Notes: generated from the sequence alone by a model not told the origin. Shown: positions 54,384-63,300, numbered from the stretch's first letter. The stretch: DNA of 64,000 nt from Streptomyces pluripotens (GCF_000802245.2 NZ_CP021080.1:1860001-1924000), one strand, 5' to 3'. Numbers and translations are program-made.

Positions 54384-54423
54384 GCCCCTGCACCCCGGGG
54401 CCGTGGGCCCGTAAGGTGGCAGC

Positions 54424-55461
54424 GTGTCCTACACAGGCCCGGACTTCGATCCCCCGCAGCGTCCCCCGAGTTCTCGGCTTCGCTCGAACAAGGGGTACCC
54501 CCGTCGCCCCCGGCGCGGCCCGCTGACCGTAGCACTGGCCGCGCTGGTACCAGGTGCGCTGCTCGGCTGGGTGGTGTACGAGGCGGTGGGCGATGGAGGT
54601 TCGGGCGGCTCGGGCCGTACCGCCTCCCCGGCCTCTCCCGCCTCCGCCTCGGCCTCGGCCTCACGCACGGCGGCGGCTCCGTCCTCCCCGTTGGCTCCGT
54701 CGGCCCCGTCGCCCCGGCCCACCTCACCCGGTGACGGGGGCAAGCGGCGGACCACGCCGCCGACTGCGGGCACCGGCTCCGGCCCTCTCCGGGGCAAGGT
54801 CGTCGTCATCGACCCCGGCCACAACCCGGGCAACTTCCACCACACGGCCGAGATCAACCGCAAGGTGAACATCGGGACGAACTGGAAGGAGTGCGACACC
54901 ACCGGGACGTCCACCAACGGCGGTTACACAGAGGCCCGTTTCACCCTCGACGTGGCACACCGGCTGCGCACACTGCTGGAAGAGCAGGGGGCCACCGTGA
55001 AGTTCACCCACGACGGGAACAGCCCGGCCTGGGGTCCGTGCGTGGACGAACGCGCCCGGATCGGCGACGACGCACACGCCGACGCCGCCGTCTCCATCCA
55101 CGCCGACGGTTCGGTGGAGGGCAACCGCGGCTTCCACGTCATCCTTCCGGGAGCGGTGCACTCCGGCGCCGCGGACACCCGCCCGATCGTCGATCCCTCC
55201 CGTGACCTCGGCGCGCGCATCGCGGGGAACTTCCTGCGCGACACCGGCGAGCCACCGTCCAACTACCTCGGCAAAGGTACCGGTCTCGTCACGCGTACGG
55301 ACCTGGGTGGTCTCAATCTGTCAACGGTCCCCAAAGTGTTCATCGAGTGCGGCAACATGCGCGATAGCAAGGACGCGACATTGCTCACCAGCGGCGCCTG
55401 GCGGCAGAAGGCGGCGCAGGGGATCGCCGACGGAATCGTGGGTTTCCTGCGCGCGTCGTGA
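54424..55461 (+). CDS. N-acetylmuramoyl-L-alanine amidase (Amidase_3), membrane-anchored
   Basis: GTG start, 345 residues. An N-terminal basic tail and one transmembrane helix (about 36-54) precede a Ser/Ala/Pro-rich linker. The amidase domain starts at VVVIDPGHNPGN; zinc ligands are that His, Glu in YTEARFTLDVA and His in VSIHADGS, with the catalytic Glu in VFIECGNMRD. It cuts between MurNAc and the peptide stem, outside the membrane, in cell-wall turnover or hyphal division. Confidence 0.93.
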   Translation: MSYTGPDFDPPQRPPSSRLRSNKGYPRRPRRGPLTVALAALVPGALLGWVVYEAVGDGGSGGSGRTASPASPASASASASRTAAAPSSPLAPSAPSPRPTSPGDGGKRRTTPPTAGTGSGPLRGKVVVIDPGHNPGNFHHTAEINRKVNIGTNWKECDTTGTSTNGGYTEARFTLDVAHRLRTLLEEQGATVKFTHDGNSPAWGPCVDERARIGDDAHADAAVSIHADGSVEGNRGFHVILPGAVHSGAADTRPIVDPSRDLGARIAGNFLRDTGEPPSNYLGKGTGLVTRTDLGGLNLSTVPKVFIECGNMRDSKDATLLTSGAWRQKAAQGIADGIVGFLRAS

Positions 55462-55542
55462 CCGGCGCACGGAACCGACCGGACATCCGGTTCTGGTGAA
55501 CGATAGTGTCTACCGACTAAGACGACCTACAAAGGACCTGAA

Positions 55543-56364
55543 GTGAATATCCGCTCCCTCACTAGAGGCGACGGCGTGGTGATCGGAGCAGCGGTGGTGC
55601 TGTTCATCGCGTCATTCCTCGACTTTTACAGCTTCTCCGGCTACAACAGCACCTTCAGCCGGAACGCGTGGGACAACCTGGGGACGGGCCTGGGTACCTA
55701 CATGGGCGCGGTGATCGGAGCCGTTCTCATCGTCGTCAACCGCTGTCTGCCGCAGCCGCGCAAGGTGGCCGGGCTCGACCTCGGCGCGGTCGGCACCGCG
55801 TTCACCGTCCTGGCGGCCTGGACGCTGCTGTGGACCCTGCTCGACCTGAACGGCGTGGACGCCGGCGCCGGCCTCGTCCTCGGCTTCATCGCAGCCCTCG
55901 TCCTCGCCGCCGCCGCCGTCGCCACTCCCCTGGTCCCGGCCCTCCAAGCCGCGCTGCTCTCGGCCCCCAAGCCGGCCGTTGCGCACCCCTACGGCGCCCA
56001 GCCGCCCGGTGGTTACGGCTACCCGGGTGCCCAGCCGCAGCAGCCGTACGGCGCCCAGCCGCAGCCGGGTCAGCCCCTTGGGCAGCAACCGGCTCCCCAG
56101 GGCCCTGCGGCAGCGCAGGGTGTCACCCCCGCCCACGGCGCTCCGGCCCCGCAGCCGGCCGCCGCGGAATTCTCGCCCTTCTGGTTCGCCGTGCCGGTGG
56201 CCCGTCCGTTGTTCCCAGAGGACGGTTCGGCGACCCCGATTGCCGAACTGGCACCGGGCACCTGGTACCTGGCCGTCGAGCAGCGCGGCACCGCGCTGCT
56301 CGCACAGACCCAGGACGGGCGCCGGGGCGTGCTCCAGGACACCTCCGGCATCCAGCGCGGCTGA
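55543..56364 (+). CDS. Four-helix membrane protein with Pro/Gln-rich linker
   Basis: GTG start, 273 residues. Four hydrophobic segments lie in 1-140, resembling the DUF5336-type proteins of actinobacteria. Residues 150-210 are a Pro/Gln/Gly-rich linker with repeats such as YGAQP and QPQPG. A small C-terminal domain (FWFAVPVARPLFPEDG...WYLAVEQRGTALLAQTQDGRRGVLQD) follows and could be an extracytoplasmic or SH3-like module. AAAGGA precedes the start. Function unknown. Confidence 0.82.
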   Translation: MNIRSLTRGDGVVIGAAVVLFIASFLDFYSFSGYNSTFSRNAWDNLGTGLGTYMGAVIGAVLIVVNRCLPQPRKVAGLDLGAVGTAFTVLAAWTLLWTLLDLNGVDAGAGLVLGFIAALVLAAAAVATPLVPALQAALLSAPKPAVAHPYGAQPPGGYGYPGAQPQQPYGAQPQPGQPLGQQPAPQGPAAAQGVTPAHGAPAPQPAAAEFSPFWFAVPVARPLFPEDGSATPIAELAPGTWYLAVEQRGTALLAQTQDGRRGVLQDTSGIQRG

Positions 56365-56386
56365 GCCCGGCGCACCGCCGCTTTCC

Positions 56387-56414
56387 GGCCCCCCGCCCTT
56401 CCGGGCGGGGGGCC
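56387..56414 (+). terminator. GC-rich hairpin terminator
   Basis: GGCCCCCCGCCC (56387-56398) pairs perfectly with GGGCGGGGGGCC (56403-56414) around TTCC. It lies between the membrane protein gene and the LLM oxidoreductase gene. Confidence 0.75.
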
Positions 56415-56470
56415 GCTGTCGTACAGTCGCCTCCCGTCAGCGAACTGACGTACTGTCAGGAGGCTCCGGC

Positions 56471-57481
56471 ATGCGACTTGGTCTGGCACTCGGGTACTGG
56501 GGGCGCGGTCCGGACCCCGGTCATGTGCCGCTCGCCAGGGAGGCGGAACGGCTCGGGTACCACTCGGTGTGGACGGCGGAGTCCTGGGGCTCGGACGCCT
56601 TCACTCCGCTGACCTGGATAGCCGCACAGACGTCAAGGATCAGGCTGGGTACGGCCGTCGCCCAGATGGCCGCCCGCTCACCGGCCGCCACCGCGATGCA
56701 CGCGCTCACCCTGGACCACCTGTCCGGCGGACGGGTGCTGCTCGGGCTCGGCCTTTCCGGGCCACAGGTGGTCGAGGGCTGGTACGGCCGCCCGTTCCCG
56801 AAGTCACCGCTGACCGCGACGCGGGAGTACGTGGACGTCGTACGACAGGTGCTGCGCAGACAGGCGCCGGTGGAAGTGGACGGCCGCTTCCACCCCCTTC
56901 CCTACCGGGGGCCGGACGGCACCGGTCTCGGCAGGCCACTCAAACCGATTACCCACCCCCTCCGCCCCGGTCTGCCCGTGCTGCTCGGCGCCGAAGGGCC
57001 GCGGAACGTGGCGCAGACGGCCCGGATCGCCGACGGCTGGCTGCCGCTCTACTGGGCACCGAGCCGGCCCGAGGCATACGGGGAGGTGGTTCGGAAACTG
57101 CCCGAAGGGTTCCTGGTGGCCCCCATGGCCCGGGTCAAGGTGTGCGACGACGTCACCGAGGGCTTGCTGCCGGTGAAGGCCATGTTGGGCTTCTACATCG
57201 GCGGGATGGGGCACGCTGCCCACAACTTCCACGCCGACCTGATGGCCCGCATGGGGTACGAGGAGGAGGCTCGGCGGATCCAAGAGCTGTTCCTGGCGGG
57301 GCGGCGGGCGGAGGCCGTACTGGCTGTCCCGGACGCCTTCGCGGATGAGATCTCGCTGGTCGGACCGCGCGAACGGATCGCCGAGCGGCTGGAGTTGTGG
57401 CGGGCGGGCCCAGTGACGGACCTGCTGGCCCTGGCACCGGACCCGCACAGCCTCAGGGTACTGGCGGAGTTGAACTCCTGA
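56471..57481 (+). CDS. LLM-class F420-dependent oxidoreductase
   Basis: A 336-residue TIM-barrel flavin/F420 enzyme. MRLGLALGYWGRGP, REAERLGYHSVWTAESWGSDAFTPLTWIAAQTSRIRLG and VAQMAARSPAATAMHALTLDHLSGGRVLLGLG are diagnostic of the luciferase-like monooxygenase family, and the AESWGSDAF spacing matches F420-dependent members. A late block, ADGWLPLYW, also fits. The substrate is unknown. AGGAGGC precedes the ATG. Reduced F420 could come from the oxidoreductase at 9.2 kb. Confidence 0.92.
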   Translation: MRLGLALGYWGRGPDPGHVPLAREAERLGYHSVWTAESWGSDAFTPLTWIAAQTSRIRLGTAVAQMAARSPAATAMHALTLDHLSGGRVLLGLGLSGPQVVEGWYGRPFPKSPLTATREYVDVVRQVLRRQAPVEVDGRFHPLPYRGPDGTGLGRPLKPITHPLRPGLPVLLGAEGPRNVAQTARIADGWLPLYWAPSRPEAYGEVVRKLPEGFLVAPMARVKVCDDVTEGLLPVKAMLGFYIGGMGHAAHNFHADLMARMGYEEEARRIQELFLAGRRAEAVLAVPDAFADEISLVGPRERIAERLELWRAGPVTDLLALAPDPHSLRVLAELNS

Positions 57482-57550
57482 GCTCGGGAGAACGGGGAGG
57501 CGGAGGACGGTTGTTCCGTTCCCTGATCGCGGCGGGGTCGAGCGTCCCGG

Positions 57551-58621
57551 TCAACGGCAGCAGTCGGGATCCAGACCGGACGGCAGGCGTTCGCCGCCGA
57601 AGACGGCGCACGTGGCGTCGTGGCCGCCCAGGGCCGCGACCGCCAGCAGTAGGGAGCCCGCCGTCCAGGCGGTCAGTTCCCGGGGCCAGATCGCGTCGTC
57701 CTCGAAGACGTAACCCGTCCAGTACAGACCGCTGTGCGGATCGCGCAGGTGCTGGATGGACTGCAGGATCTCCAACGCACGATCGGACTCGCCCACCGCC
57801 CAAAGGGCCAGGGCGAGTTCACTGGATTCGCCGCCGGTCACCCACGGGTTGGGGGCCACGCAGCGCACGCCGAAGCCGGGGACGACGAAACGGCTCCAGT
57901 CGGCCTCGATGCGGGCCTTGGCCTCCGTCCCGGTGAGCGCGCCGCCGAGGACCGGGTAGTACCAGTCCATCGAGTAGCGACCCTTGTCGAGGAAGCGTTC
58001 CGGATGGCGGCGGATCGCGTGGCGCAGTGCCCCCGCGGCCAACTCCCAGTCCGGCTGGGGCTCCTCCCGCTGCTCGGCGATGGCCAGCGCGCAGCGCAGT
58101 GCGTGGTGGATGGAGGAGCTGCCGGTGAGCAGGGCGTCGGTCGAGGGCGTGCCGTCGTCCGCGCGGCGCCAGCCGATCTGCCCGCCGGGCTGCTGCAGCC
58201 GCAACACCCACTCGACGGCCCCGTAGACGCACGGCCACATGCGGTCCAGGAACGTGTCGTCACCGGTGGCGAGGTAGTGGTGCCAGACGCCTACGGCTAT
58301 GTAGGCGACGAAGTTGGACTCGCGGGCCCGGTCGGTGACGTCGTCGTGGGCACCGTCGGCGTAGGCCGCGTACCAGGAGCCGTCCGCGTTCTGGTGCCGG
58401 GCGAGCCAGGCGTACGCCCGCCCGGCGGCCTCGTGTTCACCGGCCGCGTCCAGCGCCATGGCCGCCTCGGTGTGGTCCCAGGGGTCGAGGTGGTGACCAC
58501 GGAACCAGGGGATCGCGCCGTCCTCCCGCTGCACGGCGAGGATGCCGCGAACGGTCGCGGCAGCCTGCTCGGAGGTGAGGACCCCGGGTAGGACCAGGTG
58601 TTCCGTCCGGGGGGTGGTCAC
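57551..58621 (-). CDS. Alpha/alpha-toroid protein (prenyltransferase/cyclase-like repeat)
   Basis: GTG start, 356 residues. Repeated helical hairpins with Trp/Gly-rich turns are visible: ILAVQREDGAIPWF, YAWLARHQNADGSWYAAY, VLRLQQPGGQIGW, and LGGALTG. QxxDGSW-type units are characteristic of squalene-cyclase/prenyltransferase toroids and of related glycan-processing (alpha/alpha)6 barrels. The DxDD cyclase motif is not seen. The GTG overlaps the methyltransferase stop (GTGA, 58618-58621). Last gene of the glycosyltransferase operon, so a role in building or trimming a glycolipid is plausible but unproven. Confidence 0.82.
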   Translation of the reverse strand: MTTPRTEHLVLPGVLTSEQAAATVRGILAVQREDGAIPWFRGHHLDPWDHTEAAMALDAAGEHEAAGRAYAWLARHQNADGSWYAAYADGAHDDVTDRARESNFVAYIAVGVWHHYLATGDDTFLDRMWPCVYGAVEWVLRLQQPGGQIGWRRADDGTPSTDALLTGSSSIHHALRCALAIAEQREEPQPDWELAAGALRHAIRRHPERFLDKGRYSMDWYYPVLGGALTGTEAKARIEADWSRFVVPGFGVRCVAPNPWVTGGESSELALALWAVGESDRALEILQSIQHLRDPHSGLYWTGYVFEDDAIWPRELTAWTAGSLLLAVAALGGHDATCAVFGGERLPSGLDPDCCR

Positions 58622-59385
58622 TTGGCGGCCGCCTCGGGGGTCTCGGAGGCGGCGCCACCGGAGACCGGAGGAAGATGCGGCTTTGTCGCGTACACCACGA
58701 AGCTCTTGCCGATCAGCGGGTTCAGCGCCTGTTCGGCGACGCGCGTGGCGAGCGGCTTCTTCATGATGTCCCAGACCAGCAGCTTGTGGTACGCCCGCAC
58801 CGGCAGCGCCCTGTCGTTGTCCACGCCGAAGGCGCACTTCAGCCACCAGTACGGCGAGTGCAGGGCATGGGCGTGGTGGCTGCCGTACGGCCTCAGCCCC
58901 GCCTCGCGGACCCTGTTGACCAGTTCGTCGGCCTTGTAGATGCGGATGTGGCCGCCCTCGACCTCGTGGTAGGCGTCGGACAGCGTCCAGCAGACCTTCT
59001 CGGGCCCGTAACGCGGCACGGTGATCGCGATGCGCCCACCGGGCCTGAGTACCCGGACCATCTCGGCCAGGACACCCTTGTCGTCGGGAATGTGCTCCAT
59101 CACCTCGGAGATGATGACGACGTCGAACGACTCGTCCGGGAACGGCAGTGCGAGGGCATCGCCCTCCATGGCGGTGGCGGTGGCCCCGGCGGGTGCCTCC
59201 CCGGCCTCTTTCATCGCCGCGAACCACTTGGCGACCTCGCGGATCTCCTCGCCGTTCTGGTCGAGGGCCACCACCTGTGCGCCGCGCCGGTAGCACTCGA
59301 AGGCGTGCCGTCCGGCACCGCAGCCGAGGTCCAGGACACGATCGCCGGGGGCGAGCGGGAACCGGGAGAAGTCGACGGTCAGCAC
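58618..59385 (-). CDS. Class I SAM-dependent methyltransferase
   Basis: A 255-residue enzyme. RVLDLGCGAGRHAFECYRRG is motif I, VVALDQNGEEI motif II, and FDVVIISEVMEHIPDDKGVLAEMVRVLRPGGRIAITVP covers motifs III and IV of the Methyltransf_11 group. It probably methylates the product of the glycosyltransferase, whose gene it overlaps by 7 bases. The middle gene of three. Confidence 0.92.
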   Translation of the reverse strand: MLTVDFSRFPLAPGDRVLDLGCGAGRHAFECYRRGAQVVALDQNGEEIREVAKWFAAMKEAGEAPAGATATAMEGDALALPFPDESFDVVIISEVMEHIPDDKGVLAEMVRVLRPGGRIAITVPRYGPEKVCWTLSDAYHEVEGGHIRIYKADELVNRVREAGLRPYGSHHAHALHSPYWWLKCAFGVDNDRALPVRAYHKLLVWDIMKKPLATRVAEQALNPLIGKSFVVYATKPHLPPVSGGAASETPEAAAK

Positions 59386-60761
59386 GTGGCCCTGCTTTCG
59401 GTGTAGACGCCTGTTGCGGCCGCGGCGCGGCCCGGGTTCTGCGGCCTGGGGCGCAGGCCGCCGGAGCGGGCGATGGCCTCGCGGTAGCGGGCCACGGTGC
59501 CCTCGGCGGCCCGCGCCCAGGTGAAGCGGTCGAGTACCCGCTCCCGGCCCGCCGCGCCCAGTCGGGCCCGCAACGCACGGTCGCCGAGCAGCCGACCGAG
59601 CCCGGTGGCCAAGGCGCCCGCGTCCCCGGGCGGCACGGCCAGGCAGGTCTCGCCGTCGCGGCCCGCGACCTCGGGGATCGCACCGCCGGTGGTGGCGAGC
59701 AGCGGGGTACCGGTGGCCATGGCCTCGGCAGCGGGCAGCGAGAAGCCCTCGTACAGGGAGGGCACGCAGGCGATTTCAGCCGAGCGGATGAGGTCGACTA
59801 GTTCGGCGTCGGAGATGCCCTTGACGAACTCGACGGAGCCTTCGAGGCCATAACGCTCGATCGCCTGGGCGACCGGACCCTCCTGCGGGCGTTTGCCGAC
59901 CACGACGAGGTGTGCGGCCGGATGTTCCGTGCGCACCTTGGCGAGCGCCTCCACCAGGAACACCAGGCCCTTGAGGGGCACATCGGCGCTGGAGGTGGTG
60001 ACGATCCGGCCGGGAACCTCGGGGACCGCCGGATTCGGCGCGAACAGATCGGTGTCGGCACCGATGTGGACGACCCCGATCCGGTCGCCGCGGACGCCGA
60101 GGTGGTCCACGATCTCCTGCCGGGAGGTGCCGGAGACGGTGAGCACCGAGGGCAGACGGCGGGCGACGCGCTTCTGCATCCGGGTGAAGGCGTACCAACG
60201 GCGCACCGAGTAGCGGCGCTGCCAGCCCTCTGCCGCGTCCAGCTCCAACTGCCGGTCGACGGTGATGGGGTGGTGGATGGTGGTGACCAGGGGGGCGCCG
60301 ATGTCGCCCAACAGCCCGTACCCGAGGGTCTGGTTGTCGTGTACGACGTCGAACTCGCCGCGGCGGGCGCGCAGGAGGCGGCGGGCCCGCAGCGAGAAGG
60401 TCAGCGGCTCGGGGAAGCCGCCGGTCCACATCGTCGCCACTTCCAAGCCGTCGATCCAGTCCCGGTACTCGTGCCGCCCCGGGGTGCGGAAGGGGTCGGG
60501 CTGGCGGTAGAGGTCGAGGCTGGAGAGCTCGGTGAGGGTGAGTCCGGGGCACCCCTCGTCGAGCACGGGGTACGGCTGGGAGCCGATGACCTCCACCCGG
60601 TGCCCGAGGCGGGCCAGCTCGCGGGAGAGGTGCCGTACGTAGACACCCTGCCCACCGCAGAACGGGTTCCCCTTATAGGTGAGGAGCGCGATGTCGAGCG
60701 GTCGCTCGCCGTCGGAAGCGGAGTCCTCCCGGGCACCCGCTTCCCGGGCCTCAGCGGTCAC
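59379..60761 (-). CDS. GT4-family glycosyltransferase
   Basis: GTG start, 460 residues. IALLTYKGNPFCGGQGVYVRHLSRELARLGHRVEVIG is the acceptor-side N-terminal motif of GT-B enzymes, and SEIACVPSLYEGFSLPAAEAMATGTPLLATTGGAIPEV is the nucleotide-sugar-binding E-x7-E region of GT4. It transfers a sugar from a nucleotide donor to an unknown acceptor, at or near the membrane. AAGGGGG precedes the GTG. It diverges from kstR, and a KstR-type box lies 55 bases upstream of it, so the operon may belong to the KstR regulon. Confidence 0.9.
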   Translation of the reverse strand: MTAEAREAGAREDSASDGERPLDIALLTYKGNPFCGGQGVYVRHLSRELARLGHRVEVIGSQPYPVLDEGCPGLTLTELSSLDLYRQPDPFRTPGRHEYRDWIDGLEVATMWTGGFPEPLTFSLRARRLLRARRGEFDVVHDNQTLGYGLLGDIGAPLVTTIHHPITVDRQLELDAAEGWQRRYSVRRWYAFTRMQKRVARRLPSVLTVSGTSRQEIVDHLGVRGDRIGVVHIGADTDLFAPNPAVPEVPGRIVTTSSADVPLKGLVFLVEALAKVRTEHPAAHLVVVGKRPQEGPVAQAIERYGLEGSVEFVKGISDAELVDLIRSAEIACVPSLYEGFSLPAAEAMATGTPLLATTGGAIPEVAGRDGETCLAVPPGDAGALATGLGRLLGDRALRARLGAAGRERVLDRFTWARAAEGTVARYREAIARSGGLRPRPQNPGRAAAATGVYTESRATC

Positions 60762-60815
60762 TCTGTGCCCCCTTCTGCCTGCTCTGTCCCGCGAGACTAC
60801 GACGGGACGGTAATC

Positions 60816-60829
60816 TAGAACAAGTTTCA
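60816..60829. promoter_or_regulatory. KstR-type operator between the glycosyltransferase operon and kstR
   Basis: TAGAACAAGTTTCA fits TNNAACNNGTTNNA at every fixed position. It lies 55 bases before the glycosyltransferase GTG and about 150 bases before the kstR ATG, so it could control either or both promoters. No other signal was recognised in the 219-base gap. Confidence 0.7.
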
Positions 60830-60980
60830 GACTTGATCGTTCAGGAGGCTCTGAATCTACCGGCAGGTAGGGGCGCTGTGAGCAGTGGATCAGGTGATTC
60901 ACGCCACGACACGCACCCCTGCTGCGCCACTTGATCACGTGTCCTACAGACACCCTCACCGATCGTCACGGACGGGACCC

Positions 60981-61634
60981 ATGCCTGCGGAATCCAAGAC
61001 GGAAGCCACGACGGCCCGGCCGCCCTCGTCACCGCTCACCGAGCGGCAGGAGGCCCGCCGCCGCAGGATCCTGCACGCGAGCGCCCAGCTGGCCAGCCGG
61101 GGCGGTTTCGACGCCGTGCAGATGCGCGAGGTCGCCGAGTCCTCTCAGGTGGCGCTCGGCACCCTGTATCGCTACTTCCCCTCCAAGGTGCACCTGCTGG
61201 TCGCCACCATGCAGGACCAGTTGGAGCAGATGCACGGCACGCTGCGCAAGAAACCTCCGGCGGGTGACACGGCCGCCGAGCGGGTCGCCGAGACCCTGAT
61301 GCGAGCCTTCCGGGCACTGCAGCGCGAGCCGCACCTGGCCGACGCGATGGTCCGCGCCCTGACCTTCGCCGACCGCAGCGTGAGTCCGGAGGTGGACCAG
61401 GTCTCACGCCAGACGACGGCCATCATCCTGGATGCGATGGGCCTGGACGCCTCGGGCCCGCAGCGCCCGACCCCCGAGCAACTCTCTGCGGTACGGGTGA
61501 TCGAGCACACCTGGCATTCGGCGCTCATCACCTGGCTCTCGGGACGCGCCTCGATCGCCCAGGTGAAGATAGACATCGAGACGGTGTGCCGGCTGATCGA
61601 CCTGACGGAGACGGAGGCGGGTGCGCCCGAGTGA
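60981..61634 (+). CDS. kstR: TetR-family repressor, KstR-like
   Basis: A 217-residue TetR protein. The helix-turn-helix domain reads ARRRRILHASAQLASRGGFDAVQMREVAESSQVALGTLYRYFPSKVHLLVATM (residues 25-77), where RGGFDAVQMREVAE and ALGTLYRYFPSKVHLL are very close to mycobacterial KstR, the sterol-catabolism repressor. The C-terminal ligand domain ends KIDIETVCRLIDL, also KstR-like. Known KstR is released by 3-oxo-cholestenoyl-CoA-type ligands. Three matching operators occur in the window, including one upstream of this gene, which suggests autoregulation. Confidence 0.88.
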   Translation: MPAESKTEATTARPPSSPLTERQEARRRRILHASAQLASRGGFDAVQMREVAESSQVALGTLYRYFPSKVHLLVATMQDQLEQMHGTLRKKPPAGDTAAERVAETLMRAFRALQREPHLADAMVRALTFADRSVSPEVDQVSRQTTAIILDAMGLDASGPQRPTPEQLSAVRVIEHTWHSALITWLSGRASIAQVKIDIETVCRLIDLTETEAGAPE

Positions 61635-61660
61635 CCACCGCCGGCGCACGAAGAGACCTA

Positions 61661-61783
61661 CGAGACGGGTTCCCTGCGCCGGCATGATCCGGATCAGGTA
61701 TTGGGGGTCGCCGTCTGGCCTGCGCCTTCCGGCCTCTCAGCCCTACCGTCGCTGTCGGCCCGGGCGGATGCTTGCGCGTCTCG
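61661..61783 (-). ncRNA. TPP riboswitch (THI element) without a downstream gene
   Basis: Read on the minus strand, GGGCTGAGAGG at about 61743-61733 is followed by ACCTGATCCGGATCATGCC and GGCGCAGGGA, the two conserved halves of the TPP aptamer. CGAGACG at 61783 and CGTCTCG at 61661 close it as a 7-base-pair P1. A further helix in the middle (GGCCG...) fits P3. Downstream on the same strand there is no thiamine gene; transcription would run antisense into the end of kstR. Confidence 0.85.
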
Positions 61784-62060
61784 CCTGAGTCGGCTACTCC
61801 GGTCGAACTCCCTCACTCGCCTCGTAGGCTGTTTTCAGGATAAGACATACAGCCACGACAGAACCCACCATTTCAGACCATTTACCAACTTTCATGGTAT
61901 TGACGGGAAGACTTCTGGCTTCGGTGGGTCCAGCGCCATGAGGAGAGGAGTCCGCCCGGTCCGGGACCGGCAGGCGCGACGACCCGGTGGCCCCCCAGCC
62001 CGCCGCCGGTGGACGGGGCACGATCGCCGCCGTCGTGGACGGACGCGGTCGCCGCCGGGC
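61784..62060. other. Gene-free stretch with an AT-richer core
   Basis: Between the riboswitch and the ABC ATPase stop. About 61825-61915 is clearly less GC-rich than the rest of the window. A 33-codon minus-strand frame there (MKVGKWSEMVGSVVAVCLIL...) uses many A/T third bases, unlike real genes here, so it is not called. TATCCT at about 61840 on the minus strand could be the -10 of the riboswitch promoter. Confidence 0.4.
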
Positions 62061-63251
62061 TCACGCCGCGTCGTTCCCGTGGCGGGTGAGGTTGGTGCCG
62101 CTCCCCGGATCGAAGACGTGCAGGGTGGAGATGTCGACGTAGAGCTCCGCCCGCCTGCCCTCGCGGACGCGGGTCGCAGTACTCAGACGGGTGACGATCT
62201 GATGGCCGTCGCCGCCCGCCTCGGTGACACCGGAGTCCGCGGCCAGCTCCGTCAGTTCCTTCGAAACCGCCGGTTCCCAGCCTTCCTCGGTGAAGTGCGC
62301 GTAGACATCCGACCCCAGCGACTCGACCACGTCCACGATGGCCGTGAAGCGGACGCCCTCCCGGTGGGGGTCCACCAGAGAGGCGTCCTCGAACGCCTCG
62401 GGACGCAGGCCCACGATGAGGTCGCGGGGTGCCTTCTGCTCCTGGAGGCGTCGGATCACCTCCGCCGTCAGCGGCACTTCACCGAGGGCCGTGCGCAGCA
62501 CATTCTCCTCCAGCGTGGCGTGCAGGAAGTTCATGGCGGGCGAGCCGATGAAGCCCGCGACGAAGAGGTTGCGCGGCTCGTCGTACAGGTGCTGCGGTGT
62601 GCCCACCTGCTGGACGACACCGCCGCGCATGACGACCACGCGGTCGCCGAGCGTCATGGCCTCCGTCTGGTCGTGGGTCACGTACACGGTGGTGGTGCCC
62701 AGCCGCTGCTGGAGGCGCGAGATCTGGGTACGCATCTGCACCCGCAGCTTGGCGTCGAGGTTGGACAACGGCTCGTCCATCAAGAACGCCTTGGGACTGC
62801 GGACGATCGCGCGCCCCATGGCCACGCGCTGGCGCTGCCCGCCGGACAGGTTGGCCGGCCTGCGGTCGAGGTGCTCGGTCAGGTCGAGGATGCGCGCGGC
62901 CTCCTCGACCTTCCGGGCGATGGTCGCCTTGTCCACCTTGGCCAAGCGCAGGGCGAAGCCCATGTTCTCGCGCACGCTCATGTGCGGGTACAAGGCGTAG
63001 CTCTGGAAGACCATCGCGATGTCCCGGTCCTTGGGTGCCTTGTCGTTGACGACCTCGCCGCCGATGCGGAGGGTGCCGTCGGTGATGTCCTCCAGGCCCG
63101 CGATCATGTTGAGGGTGGTGGACTTCCCACACCCGGAGGGGCCCACCAAGATGACGAACTCGCCGTCCGCCACGGTCAGGTTGACGTTCTGTACGGCCAG
63201 GGCGCCGTCGGGGTACCGCTTCGTGACGCCCTCAAGAACGATCTCGGCCAC
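62061..63251 (-). CDS. Sugar ABC transporter ATP-binding protein (UgpC/MalK/MsiK type)
   Basis: A 396-residue ATPase. Walker A GPSGCGKS at 37-44, the Q-loop in VFQSYALYPHMSV, signature LSGGQ at 135-139, Walker B AFLMDEPLSNLDAKLR and the C-terminal regulatory OB-fold domain typical of MalK/UgpC (GLRPEAFEDASLV...). It drives uptake of a sugar or sugar-phosphate through the permeases encoded upstream. Its stop is at 62061; the permease stop lies 49 bases before its ATG. Unlike the multitask MsiK, it is linked to its own permease genes. Confidence 0.93.
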   Translation of the reverse strand: MAEIVLEGVTKRYPDGALAVQNVNLTVADGEFVILVGPSGCGKSTTLNMIAGLEDITDGTLRIGGEVVNDKAPKDRDIAMVFQSYALYPHMSVRENMGFALRLAKVDKATIARKVEEAARILDLTEHLDRRPANLSGGQRQRVAMGRAIVRSPKAFLMDEPLSNLDAKLRVQMRTQISRLQQRLGTTTVYVTHDQTEAMTLGDRVVVMRGGVVQQVGTPQHLYDEPRNLFVAGFIGSPAMNFLHATLEENVLRTALGEVPLTAEVIRRLQEQKAPRDLIVGLRPEAFEDASLVDPHREGVRFTAIVDVVESLGSDVYAHFTEEGWEPAVSKELTELAADSGVTEAGGDGHQIVTRLSTATRVREGRRAELYVDISTLHVFDPGSGTNLTRHGNDAA

Positions 63252-63300
63252 AGTGGGTGCTCCTTGGAACGGGGTGCCGGAGGCGGTGGTGAGTCGCCGG

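Noticed and set aside
61172..61685. Leftward frames after the TPP riboswitch as its target gene
   Set aside because: They are antisense to kstR, use codons opposite to the host bias and carry no thiamine-related or membrane motifs.
61794..62021. Small minus-strand protein near the riboswitch
   Set aside because: A/T-ending codons and no ribosome-binding site; better read as promoter region.
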